Assembly (NCBI RefSeq): GCF_028369105.1
Contig: NZ_JAQNDO010000001.1
Coordinates: 7,472,501 to 7,536,500, forward strand
Direction of reading: 5' to 3'
Source: Polyangium mundeleinium
GTDB lineage: Bacteria; Myxococcota_A; Polyangia; Polyangiales; Polyangiaceae
Length of the DNA stretch: 64,000 nucleotides
Below, one piece after another: positions 24,377 through 34,800 of the stretch; position 1 is the first letter of the stretch; each line of letters begins with the position of its first letter. The notes beneath the pieces were generated by a model. The model ran no database searches and was not told where the DNA came from. It worked only from the letters and a program-made list of their open reading frames with translations. A program made the position numbers and the translations under genes.

Positions 24377-27300
24377 CTAGTCGCGCATCGCCTCGGCGAG
24401 GTGCCGCGCCAGCCGCTTGCCAATCACGTTCGGGATCTGCCGCGACAGGGCGAGCGCGCGGTCGAGATGACGCGCTGCCTCACGCCGCCTCCCCCGTCGC
24501 AACGCCGACAGGCCTCGCGCCTCGACCACCTCGATGCGCTCCTGGCCAATCGAGTACCGCTCCGAGCGGGCCTCCAGCGCCTCCCACGCCTCCTCGCTCG
24601 CGTCCTCGGCCGCGAGCTCGATCATCGAGCAAAGCACGTCGTCGGAGGGGACCGTGAGCGGCGCAGACGTCCCGCCGCGGGCCCGCGCGGCGAGCGCGCG
24701 CGCATTCTCGATGTCGCCCCGGTAGAGCAGCATCCGCGCCTGGAGTAGGATGCTGGCCGTGCGGGGCTCGCCGCCCACGGGCCGCTCGTCGATGGCGCGC
24801 GCCTGGGCCACGTGGGGCTCGGCCGCTTCGAGCTCGGCCATCAGATACAGGCATTCACCCAGGTTGAAGTGGCCGGTCCACTCGATGTAGTCCTGCCCGA
24901 GCTCGCGGCCGAGCGAGATGACCCTCTCGAGGTCCGAGATCATCCGCTGCCGCTCGCCCTGGAACCCGCGCAGAACGCCGCGCGTGTTGATCGACGCCGC
25001 GAGGTGAAGCGCGTCGCCGTGCGCGTCGCACAAGGTGACGGCCCGATCGAGCGCACGCTCGGCCTCCGCGTGCCGGCCGATGCCCTGCTCCAGGTAGCCC
25101 AGCATGAGCAGGGCGATCACCTGCGTCTCGTACCCCGCCTCGCCGAGCGCCGCCGCCTCGGTCGCCGCGCGCGTGAGCGCGTCGAGCGCCTCTTCCTTGA
25201 GCGAGAATCGATAATGCGAGCGCCCGATCCCGAGCCGGATCCGCGCCGAGAGCAGCGGCGTCGCCCGGCCCGCGACGAGCACCTGCGCCTCGTGGACCTT
25301 GTCGCGCGAGGCCGCGTGCTCGCCCATCCAGTCGAGCGCCGTCGCCTCGTCGAGCAGGATCTCGACGATCTCCATCTCGTCGCTCGCCGCGCTCGCCGCC
25401 GCGCGCGCCTCGGCGAAGTCCGCGAGCGCGTCGTGGTAACGGCCCACGCGGTAGCGCATGAGCCCGCGACCCCGGTACGCCCCGCCGCGCCGCGTCCCCG
25501 TGCTCGCCTGTTGCTCCAGCGCCAGCGTGTAAAAGCGCTCGGCGTCGACGTACGCATGCCTCGCCCGCGCCGCCTCGGCGAGGGCCATGTAGGCCGCCTC
25601 GGCCACGTCGCAGAGCCCCGCGCAGGCCGCGTGGTAGGCGAGCTGCGGCAGCCGTTGCTCCTCGGGCGGGCCCTCGGGCGGCCCCGGCGCGTCGCGGTAG
25701 TACTCGGCGCACGTCAGGTGGATCTTGCGGCGCAGCGCCTCGGGGACGCCGCGGGCGATCGCCTCGCGGACGAGCGCGTGCCGGAAGCCGACGCGGCCGT
25801 GGCGCTGCCGGCGGAGGACCCCCGTGTTGAGCAGCCGCTCGATGCCGATCCGCGCGTCGAGCGGGAACTCGCTCGACTCGCCGCTCTGATCGAGGCGGCG
25901 CAGGATCCCGCGGAGAATGCCTGAAATCTCCTCCGGCGTGACCTCGGCCCCGACCGTCGCCACGAGCCTGGCGTGCGCCCGCTCCGCCGGCGAGAGCGCG
26001 TCGATCTCGCGGTGCGCGAGCCACTCGATGAGCGGCAGATCCGGCACCCGATCGAGCTCGTCCGTCGCGACGTAAAACCCACGGCCGCCCTCGTGCCGGC
26101 GCACGATCCCGGCGCCCTTGAGCCCACGCACGAGCTCGACGAGCAGGAGCGGGATCCCCTGCGTCCGCTCCACGAGCCTTCGCACCGCGAGCTCCGGCAC
26201 GTTTTCCGCCGGCGCCAGCAGCGCGCGCACCAGCGAGGCGGCGCTCTGCGGATCGAGCGGCCCGAGATCAAAGACGTCCCGGTGCGCGGCGCGCTCGGCC
26301 CAGGACGGGTGGTTTTCCTTGAACACTGGCCGGCCGAGGGCGCACACGAAGATCGGCGCCCGCGCCTCCGCGAGCGTCGCGTGCTCCAGGATGCCGAGCG
26401 TCGCTTCGTCCGCGAACTGCGCGTCGTCGAGCACCACGCAAAGCGGCGTCCGCTCCGCGCGCCGCCGGAGCGCCTCGCCGCCGGCCACGCGCAGGGTCGC
26501 CCCGAGCGCGAAGGGCGCGGCTTCGAGGGCGCGCAGGCCCGGAAAGTCCGTGGTCTCGTCGCCGCGCGGCGGCCCCACCCAGCCGAGGGCGAGGGCGAGC
26601 GCGGCCTCCGCCTCGGGGCTCGACGCCGGGCCGAGGCGCTCGCGCAGCGCGGCCTTGCGCCCCTCCGCGGGCATGGACGCGGGCAGGCCGAGCGCCGCGG
26701 AGAGCAGGTCGCGCACGCTGTCGCCGCCGCCGACGATGGGCTCGGGCGCGCGGAGATCCACCACCGCCCCAAGCGGCACGAGCGTGCGCATGCGCTCGAC
26801 CAAAAGCCTGCGCAGGTGGCTCTTTCCGTGCCCCGGATCCCCGACGATCACCGCGACCGACGGCACGCCCTCGCGGACCGAGCGCAGCGCCGAGAGCGCG
26901 AGCGTCTCCAGCAGATCGTCCCGACCGACGAGCGGCGGCCCCACGTGCCCGAGCCGCGTCGTCGGATCCTCCGCGCCGGAGAGCTCGCTCTCCTCGACGG
27001 TCTTCGCCCCGAAGAGCGAGAGCAGCTCCGAGAGATCGGCCTCCGTCAGCACGCCGCGCGCCGCCGGCGAGAGCAGGATCGGCGCCGTCGACGCGGGCAG
27101 CGGCGCTTGCCCGATCCGGGCGAGGTGCGGCGAGAGCAGCCGCTTCGATCCGTCGGGCCGCGACGTCACGGACACGTTCGCGAGATCGATCCACACCCGC
27201 TCGCAGATCCCGCGCGCGACGAGATCCTGCGCCGCGCGGATCGCCAGACGCACCGGGTTTTCGTCCGCCTCGTGCCCGAACGCCACCGCGTACCGGCCGC

Positions 27301-28537
27301 TCGACGCGCGCATCACGTGCCCGCCGATCGGCTCGATGCGCCCCTGCAGCGCGATCGGATCGAGCTGCGACGTGAAGTGCAGCAAGGCCACCGTCCGCCG
27401 CTCGCTCGCCGATGCATCGGACGACCTCGGTCGCGCGTCAGCCGACGACGCCCGATCCACGGGCTGGGGTTTTCCAATCCCGTTCGTCGCGGGGTCCCCG
27501 GGGCTCCTCGGGGCCTTCCGCACCTCGGGCTCCGTCCCGAGGGGGATCGCCGCGAGCGCCTCGTCGAGCGCCCTCGCGTTCGTGTATCGCGCCGCCGGAT
27601 CCTTCTCCAGGCACCGGAGCACGATGTCCTCCAGCGCCGCCGGGATGGGCGCGCCGGCCGCACGTTCGAGCCGCGCGGGCCTGCGGGATAGGTGTCCCTC
27701 CCGCACCGCCGCGGGTGGCCCCCAGAACGGCGGCGGGCCGGCGAGCATCTCGTACAGGATCACGCCCACCGCATACACGTCGGCGCGCGCGTCGAGCTCG
27801 GCACGGCCCTCGCATTGCTCGGGCGCCATGTACTCGATCGTGCCGACCATGGTGCCCTCCTCGGGCGGGGTCGTGCGCGCCGGCATCACGCCCTCGCGCC
27901 GGGCGAGCCCCAGGTCGAGCACGGTCGCGCGGCCGGGCGGCTCCGCGACGAGGATGTTTTCGGGCTTGATGTCGCGGTGGACCAGGCCCTCGTCGTGCAC
28001 GGCGCGCAGCGACGCGAGCAGGACGCGCGTGATCGCGCAGGCCTCGGCCGGGGGCAGCGCCCCTCCGCGGGCCACGAGGATCTCCGCGAGCGTCCTCGCC
28101 TCGACGAGCTCCATCACGATGTAGGGTGAACCCGAGGCGAGCACGCCTGCGTCGAGCACCTCGGGCACGTGCGGTTGTCCCACGAGGCGCAGCGCCACGA
28201 GCTCGTGGGCCAGCCGTTGCGCGGCGCCGGCCCGATCGTCGCGGGCCAGCTTGATCGCTACGCGGCGCCCGACATTCGGCGGCGCTGTCGACACGGCTGC
28301 ATAGACCATGCCAAACCCGCCGCGGCCGAGCATACGCTCGGTGCGGTATCCGCGAAACTCGGGCAGCGGCGCCTCGGGCTCGGACGCGAGCTCGGGCGCC
28401 GTGTCCCCTTCCAGCGAGCGACCATGCTCCGGGCACCCGGAGGCCCCCACCCGCCTCCCGCACGAAGCACAACGCGAGCCTTTCCGTCCTTGGCGGACGG
28501 TCGCGTCATGCTCCGGCGGCGTCGGTGGAGTGGTCAT
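24377..28537 (-). CDS. Ser/Thr kinase-AAA ATPase-TPR regulatory protein
   Basis: The product has 1386 residues. A Cys-rich knuckle (CASCGRRVGASGC, about 22-34) precedes a Hanks kinase with LGRGGFGMVY, VAIKLARDD, HRDIKPENI, a DLG in place of DFG, and MAPEQ. A cyclase-like domain (about 370-490) lacks the metal Asp. Then comes an AAA/STAND ATPase with Walker A GDPGHGKS (near 580) and LCVVLDDAQ, and a long C-terminal TPR-type helical region. This is the PknK/MalT-like plan in which sensing through helical repeats gates a kinase. The ATG at 28537 leaves 2 bp to the lipoprotein gene upstream; a longer frame would overlap it. Confidence 0.9.
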   Translation of the reverse strand: MTTPPTPPEHDATVRQGRKGSRCASCGRRVGASGCPEHGRSLEGDTAPELASEPEAPLPEFRGYRTERMLGRGGFGMVYAAVSTAPPNVGRRVAIKLARDDRAGAAQRLAHELVALRLVGQPHVPEVLDAGVLASGSPYIVMELVEARTLAEILVARGGALPPAEACAITRVLLASLRAVHDEGLVHRDIKPENILVAEPPGRATVLDLGLARREGVMPARTTPPEEGTMVGTIEYMAPEQCEGRAELDARADVYAVGVILYEMLAGPPPFWGPPAAVREGHLSRRPARLERAAGAPIPAALEDIVLRCLEKDPAARYTNARALDEALAAIPLGTEPEVRKAPRSPGDPATNGIGKPQPVDRASSADARPRSSDASASERRTVALLHFTSQLDPIALQGRIEPIGGHVMRASSGRYAVAFGHEADENPVRLAIRAAQDLVARGICERVWIDLANVSVTSRPDGSKRLLSPHLARIGQAPLPASTAPILLSPAARGVLTEADLSELLSLFGAKTVEESELSGAEDPTTRLGHVGPPLVGRDDLLETLALSALRSVREGVPSVAVIVGDPGHGKSHLRRLLVERMRTLVPLGAVVDLRAPEPIVGGGDSVRDLLSAALGLPASMPAEGRKAALRERLGPASSPEAEAALALALGWVGPPRGDETTDFPGLRALEAAPFALGATLRVAGGEALRRRAERTPLCVVLDDAQFADEATLGILEHATLAEARAPIFVCALGRPVFKENHPSWAERAAHRDVFDLGPLDPQSAASLVRALLAPAENVPELAVRRLVERTQGIPLLLVELVRGLKGAGIVRRHEGGRGFYVATDELDRVPDLPLIEWLAHREIDALSPAERAHARLVATVGAEVTPEEISGILRGILRRLDQSGESSEFPLDARIGIERLLNTGVLRRQRHGRVGFRHALVREAIARGVPEALRRKIHLTCAEYYRDAPGPPEGPPEEQRLPQLAYHAACAGLCDVAEAAYMALAEAARARHAYVDAERFYTLALEQQASTGTRRGGAYRGRGLMRYRVGRYHDALADFAEARAAASAASDEMEIVEILLDEATALDWMGEHAASRDKVHEAQVLVAGRATPLLSARIRLGIGRSHYRFSLKEEALDALTRAATEAAALGEAGYETQVIALLMLGYLEQGIGRHAEAERALDRAVTLCDAHGDALHLAASINTRGVLRGFQGERQRMISDLERVISLGRELGQDYIEWTGHFNLGECLYLMAELEAAEPHVAQARAIDERPVGGEPRTASILLQARMLLYRGDIENARALAARARGGTSAPLTVPSDDVLCSMIELAAEDASEEAWEALEARSERYSIGQERIEVVEARGLSALRRGRRREAARHLDRALALSRQIPNVIGKRLARHLAEAMRD

Positions 28538-28539
28538 CT

Positions 28540-29382
28540 CTACGGTAGGAAAACCGTGATCACATACTCGGTTTTCACCGCGGAAGGAACCCCAGATTCG
28601 GGTGCGGCGCAGCCTGGATGGTACAGGCCTTCGCCGAGTGGCTCGCATTGCTCCGCGCAGGGTCCCATGATTTCCATGATACCGCAGTCCTCGTCGCCCT
28701 TTCCGGGGAGGCCTGCCGCGCAATCACGCGACGTCCTCCGGGCCCGGCCCACGTTCGCCGGGTTGTAACAGGTGCGCAGATAGGGCTCCGGAACGAAGAG
28801 GTTTCCCCAGAACGCCCCCTCCTCGTACGTGAATTCATGGATCTCCTCGTCCGCCGGCTCCGCAAGCGCGTCCGCGGATCCCTGCATCGAGATCTCCACG
28901 GCCCGGCCGTACCGATTCGTGCGCGCGCCGAGGCACGCCGACACCCACTGCTGACCCACCTCGTCGAGCGGCGCTTGCTCCCACGACGGGGCGAGCCCCG
29001 CGATGCCCCGGTACGACTCGTTGTGGCCGACGCCGTGCAGGTCCGTCCAGGAGAACGAGAACACCTGCCCCGGCCCCAGGGCGCAGCCCACGGCATATCG
29101 GAGGAACATCCGCGCGAGCCGCCCCCGCTCCGAGGGCGACGTGATAGCCGCGCGCGCCCCCGGCACCATCGCGTCGACCGAAAGCCGCGCCTTGGCGAAG
29201 TCCCCACCCGCCGTCAGCGCCTCGGGAACGAGCGCGTTTAGAATGTTTATCCCGAAGGTCGCCTCCCCCACGACCTCGGTGCTCTCCACCTCTTCGTCTC
29301 CCGGCGCCCCCACGCAACCGATGACCGGCACGACCGCCACGAGCATGAACGGAAAAAACGCGACCATTGATTTCCGAGACAT
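28540..29382 (-). CDS. Hypothetical lipoprotein
   Basis: This 280-residue lipoprotein has its lipobox at VPVIGC. After an acidic linker there is a domain with helices then Cys-containing loops (CALGPGQVF, SACLGARTN, RTCYNPANVG, SRDCAAGL, DCGIMEIMGPCAEQCE). The late Cys are likely disulfide-bonded. The layout recalls myxobacterial lipoproteins of unknown role. Its stop is 2 bp from the start of the giant kinase gene, so it may be the first gene of an operon with the kinase and the PP2C phosphatase, and could serve as an envelope input for them. Confidence 0.72.
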   Translation of the reverse strand: MSRKSMVAFFPFMLVAVVPVIGCVGAPGDEEVESTEVVGEATFGINILNALVPEALTAGGDFAKARLSVDAMVPGARAAITSPSERGRLARMFLRYAVGCALGPGQVFSFSWTDLHGVGHNESYRGIAGLAPSWEQAPLDEVGQQWVSACLGARTNRYGRAVEISMQGSADALAEPADEEIHEFTYEEGAFWGNLFVPEPYLRTCYNPANVGRARRTSRDCAAGLPGKGDEDCGIMEIMGPCAEQCEPLGEGLYHPGCAAPESGVPSAVKTEYVITVFLP

Positions 29383-29701
29383 GTACCCCCCCCGTCTCAG
29401 AGATTCCCCTCACGATAGCGCGAAACACGGAGCCGGCACAGGACACGACGAACTTGGAGTACGGGCGTCCTGCGAACGGGAAACCCTCGACGAGGGCGTC
29501 GGGAATCACCCTGATGGCCGTCTAGGGTCGGGGGATCGGGAGCGGCCCCATCAGGCCCGTGCGTACCCTGATTCGATCACGCAACGCAGCGATCCTGCGG
29601 CCTTCCGGAGAGCGAGGATAGCGCGGAAATCGGTTGCCGATACGGCGCATTTCGGGTCATACCCGTGGCGTGGGATCGCGATCGTACCGGGGGAGGGCAA
29701 G
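29383..29701. other. Divergent intergenic region
   Basis: This 319-bp gap separates the minus-strand lipoprotein gene from the plus-strand kinase gene and should carry both promoters. The octamer ACCCTGAT occurs twice (near 29510 and 29576). I see no RNA gene or mobile element in it. Confidence 0.4.
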
Positions 29702-31131
29702 ATGGGTCGATCAGGGCTTCTCGGGGGAAGCGTGGTGAGCGGCGGCGGGGATCACGATGTCCCCCTTGCCGTCGGGACGTCCGTGGGTGGTTACGTCATC
29801 GACCGGCTCGTCGCGCGAGGTGGGTGTGGCTCGGTGTACCGCGCGCATCCAGCGGGCCGGGCCGAGCCTGTGGCGATCAAGGTCCTGCATCCGACGCTCG
29901 CGCCGCTGCCCAAGATGATCGAGCGGTTCGTCCGGGAGGTCGAGCTGCTCCGGCGCATCCGCCATCCGAACATCGTCGAGATCAAGGAAGTCGGCGCGCT
30001 CGCCTGCGGCACGCCGTTCTTCGTGATGGAGTATCTGCCTGGCGTCACGCTCGACGTCTTGCTCTCGATGCGCGGCCGCCTCGGCCCAGAAGAGGCGCTC
30101 GAGATCCTCGAGCCCGTCTGCGCCGCGCTCGGCGCCGCTCACGCGGCGGGCATCGTTCATCGCGACGTCAAGGCGAGCAACGTGATGGCGACGGGCGGGC
30201 TCGGCGGCGTGAAGCTCCTCGATTTCGGCATCGCGAAGCTCGTCGATCCGGGCACGTCGAGCGCGGGCCTGACCTCGGTGAACCGGCAGATCGGCACGCT
30301 CACGATCATGGCGCCCGAGCAGCTCCTCTGCGCGCCGGTCGACGCGCGCACGGATGTCTACGCGCTCGGCGCGCTCGTCTATCGCCTGCTCACGGGCCGT
30401 TTGCCGTTCGAGTCCTCGTTCCCCGGCGAGCTCGTGCGCAAGCACCTGGAAGAGCCGCGCCGCGCCCGAGCGAGCGTGTCCCCGTCTCGCGCGAGATCGA
30501 CGCGGTGGTGCTGAAGTGCCTGGAAAAACGGCCTGAGCGCCGGTACGAATCGGTGCACGCGCTCGTGCGGGCGCTGCGCCACGCGACCTCGGCGGGCACG
30601 CTGCGCTCGTCTTCGCACCAGCTCCCGCGCTTCGCGGTGGGCCTCTTCATCGAGATAAGGCTCCGCGCGGACGCCGAGGACGCGCCGGATCTTTTTGCGG
30701 CCGAGATCGAGCGGATCCTGGCGAGCGCCGAGGATCGGATGCGCAGCGCGGGCTTCGCGCTGTGCACGAGCACGAGCGCGGAGGTGCTCGGCTTGCGGCT
30801 GCTCCCGCGGGATCCTGCGCGCTGGCAGGACGAGCGGCAGGCCACGCTTGATTTCGCGCTCGACCTGCATACGGCGCTCGCGTCGCGTTCGGGATCGGAT
30901 CCACGCGTGCACGTGAATGTCTCTGCGCATGCGGGCGAGGTCGTGGTGCGCGAGCGAATCGACGCGGATCCGGAGATCGTCGGCGGACCGCTCGCGCGCA
31001 CGGGCGACTGGGCCTCGTCGGAGGAGACGGCGAACCTGTGCGCGACGTGGGAGCTGCTCGACGGCCTCGGCGGCTTCGAAGCGGCGCCCGGCCCCGATCC
31101 GCTCGTCCTCGTCAGCCGCAGCGCGGCCTGA
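29702..31131 (+). CDS. Ser/Thr kinase with cyclase-like C-terminal domain, frameshifted
   Basis: The first frame (29702-30514) encodes a Hanks kinase: ARGGCGSVYRA, VAIKVLHP, HRDVKASNV, LLDFGIAKL and MAPEQ. After HLEEP, near 30455-30463, the homology moves to the minus-one frame, which gives the end of the kinase fold (SREIDAVVLKCLEKRPERRY) and a C-terminal domain of about 175 residues resembling a degenerate nucleotide cyclase (HVNVSAHAGEVVVRE). A single missing base in a GC repeat would explain this; it may be an assembly error or a recent mutation. GGGGGAGGG lies just upstream of the ATG. A candidate hairpin terminator follows. If the break is real, the truncated product keeps most of the kinase lobes. 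Confidence 0.78.
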
Positions 31132-31163
31132 AAAAGAAAACCGAGGGGCGCTCTGTCCCTCGG
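31131..31163. terminator. Candidate hairpin terminator after the frameshifted kinase gene
   Basis: An A-rich tract (31131-31140) is followed by a 7-bp stem CCGAGGG/CCCTCGG (31141-31147 and 31157-31163) with a 9-nt loop. The T-tract is clear only on the minus strand, so it may work best in that direction. Confidence 0.4.
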
Positions 31164-31820
31164 AAATTCGATTCCCCGCACATTTCAATCCTATCCATCG
31201 CGACCCTTGCGACGCCCGTCCGGCGCAAGGGTCGCGCATAACATTCCATTCTCATACCACACAAACAACAATTACCATGACAAACATATCCAACCATCAT
31301 TAATACGGTTTTACAGGAAACACGTTTTACTGGACAATCTATTTTTAAATATAAACCACAATGCTCTACAATGCGACGCGTCAAAATTCGCGGCGCTCCA
31401 TGACGCAAAATCGGCAAAAAAACGGGCCTTAAACACCCGGAGGACCGGAAAAGGCCCCAGGAGACCCACGAGGACCCCGCGGAGGCCGCTGCCGATAAGG
31501 AAAAAACGGCCCCAAAGTACTGGTAGCAAGACGTTTGGGTGAACACAATTCGCAAATTCCGTCTCCGACGTAACCGATCGGTACAAAATGGTGATTAGCC
31601 TATCAGTATATCTTGACAAACCAGGCTCACTGGACTGGCAGCACGACGTTATAGTACCAACACAGCTACACATTGGTTAGATAAAATCCATAACAACCAG
31701 CACGTATCCAAACCATCAGTTTATCGAGACAAACTCACCATCGCACCCCCGCCGCCGTTGCCGGACGCGAGGGGCGGGGGATACGATGGGCGCCGGTCGA
31801 CACCCCCCGGGAGCCCCTAC
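31164..31820. other. AT-rich non-coding island
   Basis: About 500 bp in the middle of this gap (about 31240-31750) fall to roughly 45% GC by eye, with segments near 35%, against about 70% in the rest of the window. A 13-bp perfect inverted repeat with a 12-nt loop lies at 31199-31236 (arms CGCGACCCTTGCG). No frame in the island looks like protein. It directly precedes the multidomain metallophosphatase/GTPase gene, and could be a foreign remnant, an H-NS-like-silenced control region or an uncharacterised RNA. Confidence 0.55.
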
Positions 31821-34800
31821 ATGGCCGGACTCGGCTGGCTGCACCTCAGCGATCTTCACGTCGGAGCCGCCCGAACCCTCTGGCAGCGGCCCCGCTACCG
31901 CGAGGAGATGGAGCGGGACCTCGGCTGGCTCCACGAACGAGGCGGCTCGTTCGACCTCCTCCTCGTGACCGGCGACCTCGCCTCGACCGGCACCGAGACC
32001 GAATACGAGATCGTCACGGAGGGGCTCGCCTCGCTCCAGGATTTCCTGGCCGGCCTCGGCTCACGCCCCGCCCTGCTCGCGGTGCCCGGCAACAAGGACC
32101 TCGTTCGCACCACAGCGAGCGCGGCCCCCGACCCGGCCACCTGGGAGGCAGACCCCAAGACACGCGAGGCCTTCTTCGAGGACGCGACGCATCGAAGCCG
32201 ACAAGTGGTCACGGCCGCGTTCGCCCCCTTCCGTCGGTGGATGGCTGGGTGGCATCAACGACCCGCCTCCGTCGACGTCGCCGCAAAGGAGGGCCTCCTG
32301 CCGGGCGACTTCGCGGCGACCGTGACGAAAGGCGGCCACCGCTTCGGCGTCGCAGGCATCAATACGGCCTTTCTGGAGCTCGCCGGGGGCGCCTTTGGCG
32401 CGCTCGACCTGGATCCGCGGCAGATCGAAGCGGCCGCGGGGGACCTCGACGCGTGGGCCCGCTCGCACGACGCCTGCCTCCTGCTCACGCACCATCCGCC
32501 CTCCGGGCTCTCCCCGCGCGCGCTCGCGCGATTCTCGACCGACCTCGCGCCGCTCGGCCGGTTCGCGCTCCACCTCGCGGGCAGCCTCAACGGCGGCGCG
32601 CCCCTGGTGGGCGACGCCCCTCACGCGCCTCTCTTTTCCACGTTTCCCTTCTCCAGCGGCGTCAGCGCCGACCGACGCCACGGGTATGCCGCCGGTCGCC
32701 TCGACCTCGACACCGGCACGATTGCATTCTGGCCCCGCCTCCTCGGCTTCTCCCCGAGCATGGAGCCGCATTTCCAGGGCCCCGCCTCCACACGCCCGGA
32801 CGAGCCCCTCCGTGTGTTCGTCCGGCAGCGTCCCGCCGAATTGGCGAAATCGTACGATGTGGCGGAGGACGAGGCCCTCGAATTGCCGTTCCCCGCGGAA
32901 TGCGCTCCCGAACTCGAAGCCAAGCCCGCGGCCATGCCCGCTACCAAACCCGCGCCCGAGCCGCTCGAATCAAAAAAGGAAGCCGGCCCCCCGCCGCCCC
33001 CTCGCCCGCCGCCCATCACCGCGTACGTCGCCGCATTTGCCCCCTCCCCCGTCCCCTCCCCCGTCCCCGGCCGCGCCCCCGGCGCCACCCGCGGCCTCGG
33101 CCCCGCTTCCGCTTCCGGTTTCGTTCCCGCGTCCGCCCCCGCTCCCGCGGCCGCCCCCGCTTCCGCCAACCTCCCCTCCGAATTCACGCTCCTCCGCTCC
33201 TTGCCCATCGACCGCGGCCCGCTCGCCCGCGTCCGCTTCTCGCCCGCCGGAGGCGCCTTCGCCGCCATTTCGTTTTGGGGCAAAATCCATGTATGGGACG
33301 CGGACACGCAAGCGAACCGCTGGGTCGCGCGCGCCGGCTCCGACGCGATGGACCTCTGCTTCTCCCCCGACGGGCGCCGCCTGGCCACACGCGCCGGGAC
33401 AAACCTCTCCGTGTGGGATGCGTCGAACGGCGAATGCCTCCGCGCCCTGCACGAGGTCTCCGGCACGAGCCTCGCCTGGTCCCCGGAAAACATCCTCGCC
33501 GTCGGCCAGCCCGACGGCAAGATCCTCTTCCTCGACGCGGACGAGCTCTCCCCCCTCGGCCACCTCGATCACGGCTTCTGCCCCGAAGGCATCTTCGCCC
33601 TCGCCTTCTCGCCCGACAGTGAATTCCTCGTCTCCGGTGGCAAGGGTGACGGGTTCGTTGCCATTTCCACGATCCCGGCCGGCAGCTTGCCGCAAAACGG
33701 CTTCACCCGCGCCGCCCATTTCCACCGCGGCGCCGTCCTCGATTTCGCATTCCGGCCCCGCACCCCCCACGTCGCCTCCTCCGCCGACGACGGCACCATT
33801 GCGGTCTGGAGCCTCGTCGACGGCGCCTTCCTCGCCAAGCTCGAAGGCCATCCCGCCGCCGTCACGAGCCTCTCCTTCTCGCACGACGGCCGCCTCCTCG
33901 CCTCCCGCTCCCGCGACGGCCTCGTCCTCCTCTGGCGCACCGATACCTGGGAGCCCGTCGCTCGTTTGCGATCCTCCACGAATTACCTCGCAGGCGCCGT
34001 CTTCTCCCCCACCGAGCCCCTGCTCGCCATTCCCTCACCGACCGGCAACCTCGCCCTCTTCTCCATCGATATCGACGCCCTCCGCGGCCGCGCCCCCTCC
34101 TCCACCACGCTCCACACCACCACCGCCAAGGTCGTCCTCCTCGGCGAGGGCCGCGCTGGAAAAAGCTGCCTCGCCCTCCGCCTCGCCGAGGATCGTTACG
34201 AGGAGCAACCTTCCACCCACGGCATGCGCTTCTGGCCGATTGCGGGCGCGCGCCTCCCCCGCGACACGCCTGTCCCGAAAAACCACCGCCGCGAGCTCGT
34301 CGTATGGGATCTCGGCGGCCAGGACGAATATCGCCTCGTCCACCCCCTCTTTTTACGGGACACCTCCCTCGCCGTGCTCGTCTTCGAGCCCGGCCGCGGC
34401 AAGGCTGCCGAAAACGAGATTGTCTCCTGGAATGATCACCTCGGCGATACCGACGAGCACGACGGCGCTCCCCGCCGCTTGCTCGTCGGCACCAAGCTCG
34501 ACGATTCCGAGCACGCCCCCGAGGATCGCGCCGGAAGCGAGCGCCTCCGTACCCGCACCGGCGCCCTCGCGTACGTGCCCACGAGCGCCCGCACGGGACG
34601 CGGCATCTCCGAATTGAAGAGCGCGATCCTCGGCGCCATCGATTGGTCCTCGCTCGGCCCGACGAGCCGCCCCGTCCTCTTCGAGCGCATTCGCGCGCAC
34701 GTCGAGCGCGCCCGCAAGGCCGGCCGTGCCGTGCTCACGCTCCTCGAGCTCCAGGCCAGCGTGGCCCAGGACGAGACCGACACCGAGCTCGATGTCGCGA

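Noticed and set aside
31207-31673. Open frames on both strands in the AT-rich island
   Set aside because: Their products have no recognisable folds or motifs, no Shine-Dalgarno sites and abrupt composition changes along their length.
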